From Oxytricha trifallax (taxonomy: Eukaryota; Ciliophora; Spirotrichea; Sporadotrichida; Oxytrichidae), in assembly GCA_000711775.1 (NCBI GenBank), contig ARYC01000252.1, positions 106,918 through 170,917 of the forward strand: a stretch of 64,000 bases of DNA, given 5' to 3'. Below, in pieces: positions 23,927 to 35,933 of the stretch; the stretch's first letter is position 1; each line of letters opens with the position of its first letter. The notes under the pieces are model-generated. The model saw only the letters and a program-made list of their open reading frames with translations. It searched no databases and had not been told where the DNA came from. Position numbers and translations under genes: made by a program.

Positions 23927-26033
23927 TCAATTATTTATTTTTGTTGGGTCATCTTTAAACCAAGTTAAGTTAATTTTTTCTTTATTTTCAATCTTTTTAT
24001 AGTCAATTAGCCATTCTCCATCTTAATTTTTCCAATCTGCTTACAATTATTCATTTTCGAAAATTGCATTGGGAAATATTTCTTCGACATCAATAAAATG
24101 ATAATATAATATTTAATCCTTTATGGTTAAGTTACCTCCTTTAATATGAATTATTTTAAGTGTATTAATATAACATTTAAGGAAATTTGTTATAAATAAT
24201 CTTTACTTGAGATTTCTAATGTACTGGCTTATTCGCATATTTCTATAATAAAAAGTAATTCGTCTGCTGTAAGATTAACTTTTGAGAAATCCAATGATGC
24301 GTAAACAAGAAATTCAAATTTATTTTAGTTACATGTTTAAGCGAACCCACAATAAAATTACTTTTGCTTTTTAATTTTCAAGAATTATATGCATGGCACT
24401 ACTAAATTAAAAAATATTTAAGATTAAAATTATTTAATTCATGTTGACAAGAGCTGAGTTAACAAGAAGCAAATGCGTGACTTATTTCAATTAAATAACT
24501 TTGGTATTAATTATAAATTTAATAATCAATTCTGTGTTATTTTAGAAAAAAACTGTAGACTAATCCAAAATTAATTTGTTCCTAAATGTATATACCGAAT
24601 CAAATGAAATTCTTTCATTTCGTGCAATTAAAGCCCATTCGAATGAGATATTAAAACGAGAATCTTTTACTTTGGGAAATTCATTTGAATACATTGAATC
24701 TTTTAATATTGTAATTCCTTCAAATTTTACATTATCTTAGACTTTTTCAATTATTGCAATCATAAAATACAAAAATTTATATTTATCCTAAGCCCACATC
24801 CCAATTAAAATTAAATTGCCAAATTTTTAAAAAAATCATTATCGCATTTTATAATTATAAATAATAAAAATTTTAATTTTTTATATATATTTGTTTATTT
24901 TTAAGGGGAGAAGTAAAACCATTTAAATAGTAATATTGTTAAAGGTATACTGTTTTGACAAATTTTGATTATAAATTGTATCTTTATTTAAGCATCATTT
25001 ATTTAAAATTAACAAATAAACTTATTTTCTAATGTAATTTATAGTTAATTATAGTATTTCATTATTTTTTAAAAAAATGAAGGTAACTTTTCCAACCTTA
25101 TGTTTGAGATCAGACTATTTATAAGTGCAGCTTCATGTGAATTTTTAAAAATATTTTTTAACTTTAATTCTAGATTTAAATTAAATAAATCTTTTCTAGA
25201 ATTCTAGCAATATAAATTATTGCTTGCACAAATCTTAAATGCTTTTAAAATTCTTATTAAAGTCTATCAATAGTTTGCACCATAAATTATAATTTAAATT
25301 GAAAAATTAAAAGTTTATTTTTTTAATTTGGTTTATCGATTGTAGTCATATGTGAAAAAAGTATTCTAATTTTTTATCTTTAAAATCTTTTTTCAACTTT
25401 TTCTTGAGATAATTATTGCTCCTAAACTTTTAAACTTATCAACTTCATAATATTGAACGCATTTGGTTTAGATTAATCATTAAGTGCTGATATTTTTAAG
25501 AAAATTATCTCTTACATGTAGAGAAACTAAGATTTTCTTACTTAATCCAGTGCTTATGACAATTATGTATCAACTTTCATACTGGGAAAATGTTTGTGGA
25601 CCTTTATGTACTTTTTAATTAAGAAATCTTAGAATAAATTAATTAATTCTTAAAATAAAGAAAACTATTAAAATCTATAATTTTTATAAACCAAATCCTA
25701 TTAGCTAGTCGATAATTATCTTAGATAAAAAGTTTCAATGGCTGTCTGGTAACTAAAAACTGTGAGTGTTGAATATATATGCAAATGTTTTTACATTTTT
25801 ATCAATTAATAAATAAATATTTTATATGAAATATTAAAAATATAGAAAAATAAATTCATTAATTTGTTGTTTGTTCAACTTATTTAATAAAAATATATCT
25901 CATATAACTAAATTAAAAAATATTATAATTATAATATTTCTTTATATTTTAATTAAGAAAAATTATCTTCTCCAAAAATTAAGAAGTTTCTTGCCTTAAG
26001 AAGGTATTTTTTCGCCTGAATTTTTCGCATCAT
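23927..26033 (-). CDS. Family 2 gene, copy C (unrecognised protein)
   Basis: The start at 26033 (aligned as MMRKIQ with copies A and B) leads into LKARNFLIFGEDNFSQLK. Later blocks are KVHKHFPSMKVDTQLSQALD near 25580, NAFNIMKLISLKVQEQQ near 25430, MVQTIDRLQQEFQKHLRFVQ near 25270, VKFEGITILKDSMYSNEFP and FEWALIARNERISFDSVY near 24560-24750, and the C-terminus DGEWLIDYKKIENK and LTWFKDDP before TGA at 23927-23929. It is the most intact of the three copies and lacks the transposon seen in copy B. AT-rich gaps between blocks are unassigned introns or IESs. Confidence 0.6.
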
Positions 26034-26327
26034 GTGTAAATATATGTAAATTTTATAAATATCAAAATATTTTAAGAATTAAAATTTAATTATTCACAAA
26101 AAAGCCCCAGTATGTTTCTATCTTGATTTAATTGTTATAAGTTAAAATATATAATTTTATTAAAAAAAATTATAATTTAAGAAAATATTACTAATCTACT
26201 TTCAATTTCCTTAAATTAATTTAAAGCGAGAAATATACTATTAATTTCAATATTTTTTATTATAAAAATATAGTCTTACAATTTGTGAACAATAAATATA
26301 TAATCAAAAATTCTTGCATTAATTAAT

Positions 26328-29300
26328 TCACAATTCAGTTTTATTAGTAATAAATTTGATATAACCATCTTTAAACTACTAGTTCTTAATAAATAATATG
26401 ATTTAATTTTAATTAGAGGTACCTTAAGTTCTTTATTCTTAATTATCTTAACCATTTCCATTTGAATTAATTTCTGAATTTTAATTTTGTATATGCTATT
26501 AAATTTCCGACTCACTTAGATTGTCTAGAAATTGTACGTTGTTACAATAATTTTTTAAGCAGTCTTCTATTTAATTTCTTTCTAAATCTAGAATTTGAAG
26601 ATTAATTTCAAGATTTACTTTCGATGCATTTTTAATACTTTCAAATATATGTGATATAAAATTCAATACTTTATCTGGAACTTGTTTAAGAATGTTACAA
26701 ATGTAGAAAGTTCCAATTTTATATATGAATAATATTTATCATTGATGTATAAAAATTATATTAATTATTAATGGGCCTAAACCCATATTACTAGCTATAT
26801 ACAATAACAATAATTGATTATATTTTCAATTTTGGAACCTAGATTTCACATAACAAAACAAAAATCTACACAAAATTTTAACCTATATTCCAATTTATAT
26901 CTTATATATTTTTACAATTTTATACATACTATTTAGATCTTAATGAATATAATTGTAAAAAATGGAATTCTAAAAAATATAATTTTGTAAAGTAATTTTA
27001 GTTACTTATTAATATAAAATTTATTATGATAATTATTTTTAAATCTTTTTTACTTTTTAATCATTATTTGATTTTTAAAGCTATAAAGAGATTTTAAAAT
27101 TTATTCTTTTAAAGAACTAATATAGTAATCTTATCTATTATTATTTTTATATACCTTAGTAAATATTACAAAATTAAATATACTTAATTTATAAGAAAAG
27201 TTCCTTTAAATTTCTGTAAAGATGCGAAAGTTAAAAATGATTCATCCAACTTTTTATCAATTGAATTTAAATACTTCATTTTGAAATCCCTTATAATATT
27301 TTCAAATTCCTCCATTTATTTATATTGGATAGAATCTTCTATGATAAGTGTTTAAAGGTTTTCATATGACGGGGGAAATTTAAATAATTTTAAATTTTAT
27401 TAAACTTTTTTTTAAGAAATAGATAGGTTTAACAATGCCAAATGTTCAATTTCTTAATATGATTGAATTTCCAATAATTGAGGTTTGCAAAGAACATTGC
27501 TTGGTTTGACGAAGTTATTTCTATGTCATTTACTAAATCCAGCACATTCATAATGTTTGTTTCACTCGATTAGTAATCAATATTATAGGAATATGTATAG
27601 AAATTAATTGAAATTATATAGAGAAATTATTTGTAAATCATTTTATAATATTGTAGGAATACATTCAAAATTGGGAAATTATTTATAATTGAATTATTAA
27701 TATATCAAAATCTTGGCAGTTAAAGTTGGCCAATTTAAACAATCTAGGGCTCATTCGATAGAGAATTTAAAATTAGCTGGACTTTAATAATGGCGGTACT
27801 ATTTTATCGCATCCCTGGAGCGAGATAACTCAATTTAATGTGAGGGTATAATTTAATGAATTTAGATGCGTTTAATTAAAGTCAAGTTATCTCGCTCCAG
27901 GGATGCGATAAAATAGTACCGCCAATAACAAAGTCCAGCTAAATTTAAATTCTCTATGAATGAGCCCAAGATCGTTTAAATTGGCCAACTTTAACTGCCA
28001 AGATTTTGATATATTAATAATTCAATTATAAATAATTTCCCAATTTTGAATGTATTCCTACAATATTATTTTTTTTAATAATAAGAAGTCTTATACTTGC
28101 TAGATTTAATTTTGAAGCAAGTTAAGCTGTACAAAACGTATAAGAATTTGTCGTTTATAAAAAATTAAAAGTAATTTAATTTTTTTAAAAAAAGGGTATT
28201 CAATAAATCTTTTTAATTTTTAAATTATTAAATTGATTGAGATATCATAAAGATCAATTATAAAATTGAACGAGATTTGCGAATTATAATTATATTTTGG
28301 AGGGGGAGTTTCCTACCCCGAACAGTATCCCGCTAATTAAGAAAGTTTCCTAACCCATATTTAAAGTTATATTATAAATTAACAATATATTAAAAAATAT
28401 TTTCAACATAATTTCAAAATTCATATTTATTAATTGTATCATAATATATTGTAAATATGATGAACTAATTATTCGAATAATTATATTTTTTACTTTAAAA
28501 AAATATTGTAGATTTTTATGATGATATTAAAATAATATATGTCAAAATATGATCTATCATAATATAATTGATAATAAAGATTTGACAAATTTATTAAATT
28601 ATATATTTTATGTATAAGCCAGAAAATCCCCCCTACCATATTTCTCTATTAAATTGTATGTTTTATAGTTAAGTATCTCTTCTAAACTTTAATCTTAGAT
28701 TTATTTTTATTTTAAAAGTGTTTTAATTTAACTATTAGATTTGCCTATTTAAATGTCATTAAAGTTCACAAAAATCTTAATCTTTTTAATGATGTTACCA
28801 TGTGAATAAAATTTATATTTAAATAATACATCTCATTTATTTAGTAAAATTTATTATTAATATTTAATGTGTATCTTTATTGTATTCAACTTAATTATTA
28901 TCATTCTGCTTACAAATTTAGTTTTAATTCATTAATTAATCGTTATAATTTGAGTTATATGCATCTAAAAGCAAATTTAAGGTTTCTAATAGAAAAATAA
29001 GATTTTCATTCGATTAGATATTAATCAATTAATTTATGCACTAAACATTTAAAATTTTTTTTAAGAATCAAATATTATGAATCAAGTTGACTTATTCCAA
29101 ATTTTTAATTAGTTAAAACCTCATAAAGTTTTTTAAATTTCTTGTGTTTGGATCAAGTTATACTTTTAGATTTTATATCTTGTTTTTAAAGTAATCGTAC
29201 TTATCAATGAAAAATGTGTTCTCTGAATGATTAAGTAATCTTAAACAAAGATTAGAAACATTTATAAGAAAGAAAAAATATGGAAAATTAAATAATTTCA

Positions 29301-30119
29301 TTAAAGAATAACTTATTGTTAAATCATTAATTTATTCTAAATTCAATTACAAATGTTAGTTATTTATCATGAACAATTCTAATAACATTTTAATAATTAA
29401 TGGTTATCGCAGTAAGTATTTTACCTACTATTGATCATAAAAAATAATTTCAATATAGCATGTTATTTTAATTGTGAGAGTGAAGAAGACGACGACGATG
29501 AGGACGATATAATAGACAAAAATGCATAAAATATCAATATTTGAGGCTCATCTTGGCATTGTCAATGAAACTTGCTTGGCCTAACAGTAAGCTAAAGGTG
29601 CACGCACCACTGGTCTAAAAAAGTAAGTGTAAAGTGGACTGTCATCTTGCATATTTTGATGCTTGAAGAATAGATAGGGTAATTTATAACTATTTAAAAA
29701 TACCATAATTAATAAAATTAATACCCTATATTCAATACACACAATTAAGATAAACTTACATAACCTTGAGTTTCGAATGTTTTTTATAATTAATATCTCC
29801 AATAAATCTTGATTATATTTTAATATCTCTTAAATTCGACTAAAATACGACTAATATTGATATAAAAAATCTATTAATGAGCATTATTTTATTATTTTAC
29901 TTGATTATATTATCAAAATATAGTAAACTTTTTGAGTGATAATATAGAAAGTATAATAATTGTGAAAAATAAAATAAAATTAAAATTTGATATTACTTTA
30001 TAATATTTTAATACTCATATTAAATAAACTCATTTTTTAATTTATTTTTCTTAATTTTCTTAGAGACTCAAATAGCTTAAAACAGTGATGTGGGGAAGAA
30101 TGGTTAATTATGAGTTCAT
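26328..30119 (-). CDS. FL gene 3 (F-box-like/LRR-like protein)
   Basis: The start at 30119 reads MNSQLTILPHITVLSYLSLQEN. After IES-1 comes LCLRLLNHSENTFFIDKYDY (about 29150-29250). Further blocks are NSYTFCTAQLASKLNLASI (28085-28150), NLNYWKFNHIKKLNIWHC (near 27440-27500), FPPSYENLQTLIIEDS (27330-27375) and FASLQKFKGTF (27200-27235). After IES-2 there is GTFYICNI...DKVLNFI, IFESIKNASKVNLEINLQ and FLDNLSESEI, and the tail DGYIKFITNKTEL with TGA at 26328-26330. Two foldbacks (27647-28067, 28299-28635) and a coding-like island (29463-29621) lie inside. It is closest to copy A1. Confidence 0.7.
26715..27196. other. IES-2 of FL gene 3 (482 bp)
   Basis: Bounded by AAAGTTCC at 26707-26714 and 27197-27204. 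Excision joins FKGTF to FYIC in frame. Confidence 0.75.
27647..28067. mobile_element. Foldback element, GCGATA/GAGATAAC family (copy 2)
   Basis: Arms of about 200 bp start AATATTGTAGGAATACATTC and include GGCAGTTAAAGTTGGCCAA and GGCGGTACTATTTTATCGCA. The loop near 27845-27880 is short. It is the most complete copy of the family, also present at 16035 and 37028. Confidence 0.85.
28299..28635. mobile_element. Small element with GGAAACTTCC-type ends
   Basis: The left end is GGAGGGGGAGTTTCCTACCCC and the right end contains AGAAAATCCCCCCT. These resemble the elements at 39468-39846 and 59499-60009, whose ends carry GTGCAGGAAACTTCCCCCC. The interior is AT-rich and degenerate, with no frame. Confidence 0.55.
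29254..30053. other. IES-1 of FL gene 3 (800 bp)
   Basis: Pointer ATT at 29251-29253 and 30054-30056, with ends AGAAACA and TTTTTCTTA. Excision joins LQEN to LCLRLLN in frame. It contains the coding-like island at 29463-29621. Confidence 0.7.
29463..29621 (+). other. Coding-like island inside IES-1 (unidentified)
   Basis: A plus frame reads KKTTTMRTIQQTKMHKISIF, then EAHLGIVNETCLAQQQ and AKGARTTGLKK, directly followed by GTAAGTG, a good splice donor. TAA/TAG serve as Gln. In the next frame the same stretch starts ESEEDDDDEDDIIDKN, so which frame is real at the 5' end is uncertain. It is on the opposite strand to the host gene. It could be a coding segment of another gene nested in the IES. 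Function unknown. Confidence 0.4.
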
Positions 30120-30381
30120 TTTACAAATTTAATAATATCTCAAATTTATAATAAATATTTAATCGATTTATCTCATTTCATTATTATATTTAGTTTCATT
30201 AGAATGATTTTATAATACAAAGTAATTATACTGGACTATATGAGGTTTTTAAAAATAAATTTTCTAATATTAATACAGTTTATTTATAATTTTATAGTGA
30301 GATACAATAAAGTTAATTTGAAATTTAACAATTATATATAATCATAATAGAAAGTCATATTATAAAATTTTGATATTAAAG

Positions 30382-33300
30382 TCAGACATGTTTAGGTTTC
30401 TACAACTGCATTTTAACTATAATATGGCCTTAAATGCAATTTGAATGCTTTACAAACTGTATACTCCCCAAATATTTCAAATTCTTTCCATTATTATCCA
30501 AAGTAAAGCGTTTATTGTACTTGTCCACATCAATAAATTATATGTTCTAACAATAAGGTTTAAGAATATTTCTTAAGTCCTCTTTATTAAAGTCATACGA
30601 TTTATCAAAAGAAATCTAAAGATTTACATTAGATGCTATACTTATACTTTCAAAAATTATTGATAAAAACAATAATGTTTGAATTGGATCAAAATCATCG
30701 CATAGCTTGATCTAAAAAGTTCTAAAATAAATTTATTATTAATTATATAAATTGAATGATAATTTAAAGAAGAACAATAGAAGATATAATAAATGAGAAA
30801 AAAATTATAATTTAAAAATCAATATATAAAGTTCCTTTAAATCTTTTAAGAGATTCAAAGGTTGGAAAAACTTTAGTCTAGATTTCATTATTTAAATATT
30901 GATTTGACTGATTCTCCAGTTTCATCATGTAATCGTAATTTAAAACCACATATTTGAATTAAAATATAAAAAATTATAGTTAATACATTAATGAGATTAT
31001 AAGATAATTATCACTTGTTGAAAAAATAATTATTTAGTTAATATCAAATTTTCACAGTCTGTTTAGATTATTTATAAATACAAAGTTTTATTAATTATCT
31101 AAAAATAGAATTTTTATATACAATTAATATTAAAATAATTCTTTATAATTAATTTAACAACTTAAAATTATGCTTATTAAATTTAATATGGTGCTTTACC
31201 AATTCTTGTATGATTAAAGTTTCTAAATTACAAAACATTAGAGGAAATAATCTATTAATTTAAAATTTAAGATTTAAAATTAAATAATTTAAATGGGAAG
31301 ACTCCATTCAAAACCCCAAAATGCTGGGAATTAGGGTAATATATTGAATGAAAAAACATCCTTTTCATGCTGATTTAAATTATACTATATATTTCATTAA
31401 GAGTATCTTTTATGCCACCTGTTATATATTTATTGTGAGATTTATGAATGATTATTTGAAAAGAAAATGTAAAATTTGAATAATATTTTCAAATTCTTTT
31501 TAGATTTTCATAAACTATTAATTCTATCAATCTATTTTCTTCAGAAATTAAATACTTCACTTATTTAAAATTTTTAACCTTTAAGCAAAAAGTATTTGGA
31601 AAAAATTAAGTTATAATTATTATTTACTCTTATTATATGCTATAATATAGAGTTGACAAACAGTTATCAGAGCTTATTTTTAAAATAATTATAACAAAAT
31701 TTCAGGCATGTAGAAATAATTTATTTTTTTAAGATTATAATTGATCGATTTAATCTATTTGTTTGAGGTTATAATAGCAAAATGTATGTCAATCTTATAA
31801 AAATTGTATCTCCAGGATATTTTAATAGTTAAAGCATATATGCATCTTATAGGAGAGCTCACTTAAAATATATATTGGAAAAAAATTGAAGTTTTAATCA
31901 GGATTTAGTAATGGATTAAAATTTTTGACAATACTTTAAAATTAAATAACACCTTATTATTAATTAATTTAATTTGAAGGACCTTCTAAAATAACTAAAC
32001 TGTATTGGGATTATATAATTTATCAAAATAATACATTTGAAATATGAATATTGACTTATTAAGAAATTGCATTGTTTTAAATAACACAATATTTCTTATC
32101 TAGAATTGAAAATTACATTAAGGTTCATGTATTATAATCCATAACACCAATATTTTGAATTACCATTGTTGCAAAAATTGAATCACATATAATTACTAAT
32201 ACAAAAAAAACCGTGAAATTATAAAATACAATTACAATGACCCCAAGAGAAGCCCTACTACAAATTTACCTATATAATTCAAACATTTATCTAAAACTTC
32301 CTAAGGGTTTTGGGATTTTTATTGTTAATGAGAAAAATCTAGAAATTATTAGTTTGCATTCTAAATTATACTTGTCTAGTAAGATAATTGGAGTTCATTT
32401 GCTAGATTAAACAGATTTTAAGCTTTTGAATAATTTAACTTATTATTTTAAGCACCAATATCATTAAAATTAAACTTAAAGAAATTAGAAAATAACTTCT
32501 TACAAAATAATATTCTAATTAATTAATGATAAGTTTCACATTTTAGATATTCATAATTTTAGAAAGTTAACCAATTTTCAAAACATATTTCTCATTCAAT
32601 CTTTCGTGGAATGCTAAATTAATTTTATTATAATAAATATCATTCAAATAATAGTAAAATTTATCATTATTTAGAATAAGAGGGTGAATATGAATTCAAA
32701 TTTGATGGATTTTTGAGATAATTTATATTTTTCTATTAGATTTGAAATTTGAAAATCTAGTGGCTTTTCTTAGCAATTATCAATGTGATGAGAGTGGAGA
32801 GAATTTCGTTCGTTATGATTTACATTATCAGTTTGAATATTTGCGAACATCCAATTTTCATCTGTAAAGTAAATATTAATCTTGATAATCTTTTAGTTTT
32901 AAGAAGAGAGTTCATGATTAAAACAAGAATGTGATTACAAATTAAACAAAATCCCCCTTTTAAATAAAAATTATAATAAGTTTTATTATTATTGATAAAA
33001 TACGAAAGATCGGGAAATATAAAAGTTTCTTAGAAATACAAACTGTACAAATTTATGTATTTATCTTATTAATAAATTTTAATAAAATAAAAATGATGAA
33101 AAAAAGAGAGACTTCTGATGTTTTATGATCATTTTCATCTCTGTTAATAAACACGATAAGTTTTAATTTATTTTATTTATGATTTTTTCAAATAATATTA
33201 TTTCAGCAAAGGTGATTGTTGTTTTTTGTAATTGTCAATTGTAAGGTTTATACTTATGTTTACATTATTATGTTGATTTTTTGTAGTTAATTAGAGCACC

Positions 33301-35381
33301 TCTCAGTAATAGCACTAATTTTTAAATAAATTAGATAAAATACAATATTTTTAGTATTAATGTATTATTAGTGCATAAATAACATAAATATATGGAATTT
33401 GATTTCAGTTTTCACTTACATTAGTCATGATTTCAATTTTAGCGTTTTAATTTTAGAGAGATTTAGATTTCTTAACTCGTTGTTAAAACCCATTTCTTTT
33501 TTAATCTTAATAATAGTAATTTGATTCTGTTTTAATTTAAATACAATAATTTTTTTTAATTTCAAACATATATTACCGATATTTAAAGCTGTACGGAATT
33601 AATACTGGGGCTAAAGCTAGCCAGATATATAATCAGATATTCATACTTTAACTTTTGGCGATCCAGTTTCATAATGATTTAAAATTGAAAATCAAAAAAA
33701 TTTATTACATGCTGTTATTAATATAAAATAATTTTATCAAAAACTATACAAATAATTATTTTAAAATTACTTAAAATCAGTTTATTTTCTATAAATAGAA
33801 AAATAGGTTATAAAAGATAAAATTTAGGCAAATTAAATTTGTCTTTGTTTAGCTTCGTAATATCTGAAGTTAAATTGATTTTGGGATCATTATATTTCTT
33901 TAGAATTTAAATTGGTAATTGCTAATTTTTAAGTTTAAAACTTCATCACTATTCAAATTAACTAAGAAGGTTTAATTTTATAAATTTTCAATCACTTTCT
34001 TTAAAATTTTGAATATTCAATTTACTTTAAAAAAATTTCTATTTTCAAAATAATTTAAAATTAATAATTTTACTTTGGTATAAAATCAAGTAAAATATCT
34101 TTCAATATTATAATGTGTTTAATTTTTGGAATCATCAAAGTTAATTTCAGTATTGTTAGAAAATGAATTTTATGTTTGAGTTTTCCCAGTAAAATTATGG
34201 ACATCAATCAAAGTCTCTAATACCTTCAGAAGAAGAGGTAATTTCAAGTCAGAATTCATTTCAATTACTTAAATTATTTTTTTAATTTAAATTTTGATTA
34301 AAAAAAGACTTAAATTAAATTACATTCACTTGGTCCAATTTTTAGATGTATGAAAATTGGCTTAACTCTTCTATTCTCTTGGTATTAAAGCCAAATGATA
34401 ATTAGAATTATTATTTCTTATCCATAATATACTAGAACTTTTCAAAAACAAATCTATCTTCTTGGTGGTTTAGAAGTCTCATTTTAAGATTTAGTTAAAT
34501 TAATTAGAATCTTATATTTAACAAAATAATCGATATCTGTTAAAACCGAGAAATCCCTCTAACCCCTATCCCCATCCTTTAAAATTAACAATTTAGTATT
34601 AAATTTTATATTCTTGAGTTCTGAATCTATTTTACTCTTGGCTTTTTATATAATACTAAAATAATTATTAAAAATTGATATATTTTTATTATCAGCATCC
34701 ACCTATTTTTAAATGATTTTAAAATAAAAATATTATTAAAAATTTAAATTTCTCAAATTATCTAAACTCCACATGTTCCGAAATAGTAGCAAGTTCTAGA
34801 GTTAAATTTAAAAAATAAAACATTTTTGGAGGTGGGTAGGGATTTAATGGAAAGGTTATAGGGAGAAGTAAGGAGGAGTATCTTGGTTTGAAAAGATAAG
34901 AATAAATTCTAAGTACTTTTACAGAATATTATTTTTTTAATTAATGAGTAAAATGTATCGTAATTTTATTCTTTCAAACAAAACACAAAAAAATTATTTA
35001 TAAATAGATAATCATTTAAATACTTTCATTAATTTTTTGGGAAAAATATAATTATAATAAATATGCAATAGGAAGACATAACTAATCCCAAATATAAAAT
35101 AATATTTATGATTCTTAAACGTTTTATAATTTAAAAAAGAAAAACAATGCACATTCAAATCATATTAAAGTTAATTAAAAATAAAAGTCTATTAGTTGCA
35201 AAGCTTATAAATTAAAAAATAAGTTTAAAAAAGAAAATTATGATGTAGGAAAAAATATTTTAATAGTTATTTTAAATTTTACTTTATTTTCAAAGATTGA
35301 AAAATATTTTACTTAATTTTCAATAAGTGAAAAGTAGCTTAGCACAGTGATATGTGGCAATATTGTTAACTTTGAGTTCAT
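30382..35381 (-). CDS. FL gene 4 (F-box-like/LRR-like protein)
   Basis: The start at 35381 reads MNSKLTILPHITVLSYFSL. After IES-1 the LKMRLLNHQEDRF block follows (about 34440-34490). The middle matches FL gene 2 block by block. The FKGT block is at 30828-30960. After a 105-bp IES-2 a single frame runs to the stop: LCDDFDPIQTLLFLSIIFES, then NVNLQISFDKSYDF, ILKPYCQNIQFIDVDKYN, LKYLGSIQFVKHSNCIQGH and IIVKMQLQKPKHV, with TGA at 30382-30384. A TBE-like relic (31309-32324) and a foldback (34542-34890) are absent from FL gene 2 and so arrived after the duplication. Confidence 0.7.
30723..30827. other. IES-2 of FL gene 4 (105 bp)
   Basis: Direct repeat AAAGTTC at 30716-30722 and 30828-30834. Excision joins FKGTF to QIKLCDDF in frame, giving an open frame to the stop. 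Confidence 0.75.
31309..32324. mobile_element. Short telomere-sequence-bearing element (TBE-like relic)
   Basis: The left end is CAAAACCCCAAAATGCTGGG and the right end is CCTAAGGGTTTTGGGATTTT, so both termini carry C4A4-like sequence in inverted orientation. FL gene 2 shows the uninterrupted version near 20195-20225 (GACTTCATTAGTAATGAG...AATCTAG), while here GACTCCATT and TTAATGAG...AATCTAG are 1 kb apart. It is preceded by ATT, as TBEs are. There is no transposase or kinase frame, so it is a deleted or miniature relative. Confidence 0.6.
33570..33690 (+). other. Short coding-like island in FL gene 4 (unidentified)
   Basis: GC-richer than the surroundings, with a plus frame reading LKLYGINTGAKASQIYNQIF and then LLAIQFHND with TAA as Gln. 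It lies in sequence that FL gene 2 lacks at the same place, hence an insertion. Too short to identify. Confidence 0.25.
34492..35315. other. IES-1 of FL gene 4 (824 bp)
   Basis: Pointer ATT at 34489-34491 and 35316-35318, with ends TAGTTAAA and TTTTACTTA. Excision joins EN to LKMRLLNH in frame. The foldback 34542-34890 is nested in it. Confidence 0.75.
34542..34890. mobile_element. Foldback, pyrimidine-rich-end family (copy 2)
   Basis: The left end is AAACCGAGAAATCCCTCTAA followed by CCCCTATCCCCATCC, and the right arm GGAGGTGGGTAGGG...TATCTTGGTTT is an imperfect complement. It is nested in the IES-1 of FL gene 4. Confidence 0.7.
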
Positions 35382-35933
35382 ATTTAAAATAGAAATTGAA
35401 AATAATTACGTTTAAAAATTATTATATTAATATTACTCTTTCAACAGTTTAAATAATCTAATCATTGATAGAAATATTGATTTAATTTCATATATTAGAT
35501 AAATAGTAAATTAAATAAGAGTTTTATCTTAAATATTAATTATATGAGTATAAAAATCAAGTACTTATTATGTTTTAATTTTTATACAAGCATCTAATGA
35601 ACAATTCATAACGAAAAATAAAAATTAACCATATAATCATAAAAAAGCATTTTTAAGAAATTTACTAATCAAGATGAATATTATAGAAATTTTATAAAAT
35701 CAATTTTATAAACAAGCTGTTTTTTTTAGCCAATATACTACTTGTAACGGATTTAAATTAATTCTATAAAGAAAATTTGAAGTGCAAATGTGTTCTTATG
35801 TGGTTGGTATAGCTTTAAGATTAATTTTTATGTCTTTTATTGTAGAAATATGAAAATAATTTATTGGTTCAGGTGTTGCCCCCCCCCCCTTACATTTTAT
35901 TCATTTATCTTTTAAGAGATTATATCAATAAAA
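35382..35933. other. Intergenic with an 11-C tract
   Basis: Spacer between the start of FL gene 4 and the stop of FL gene 5. It contains C11 at 35879-35889, resembling the C-rich ends of the foldback families, but no matching second end was found nearby. No gene seen. Confidence 0.5.

Noticed and set aside
29581..29802. Minus-strand 73-codon ORF
   Set aside because: It overlaps the plus-strand island and AT-rich sequence, with no similarity to array blocks.
29254..30053. IES-1 segments interpreted as spliceosomal introns
   Set aside because: The edges lack GT...AG in the aligned copies and instead show a constant AAT direct repeat with inverted ends.
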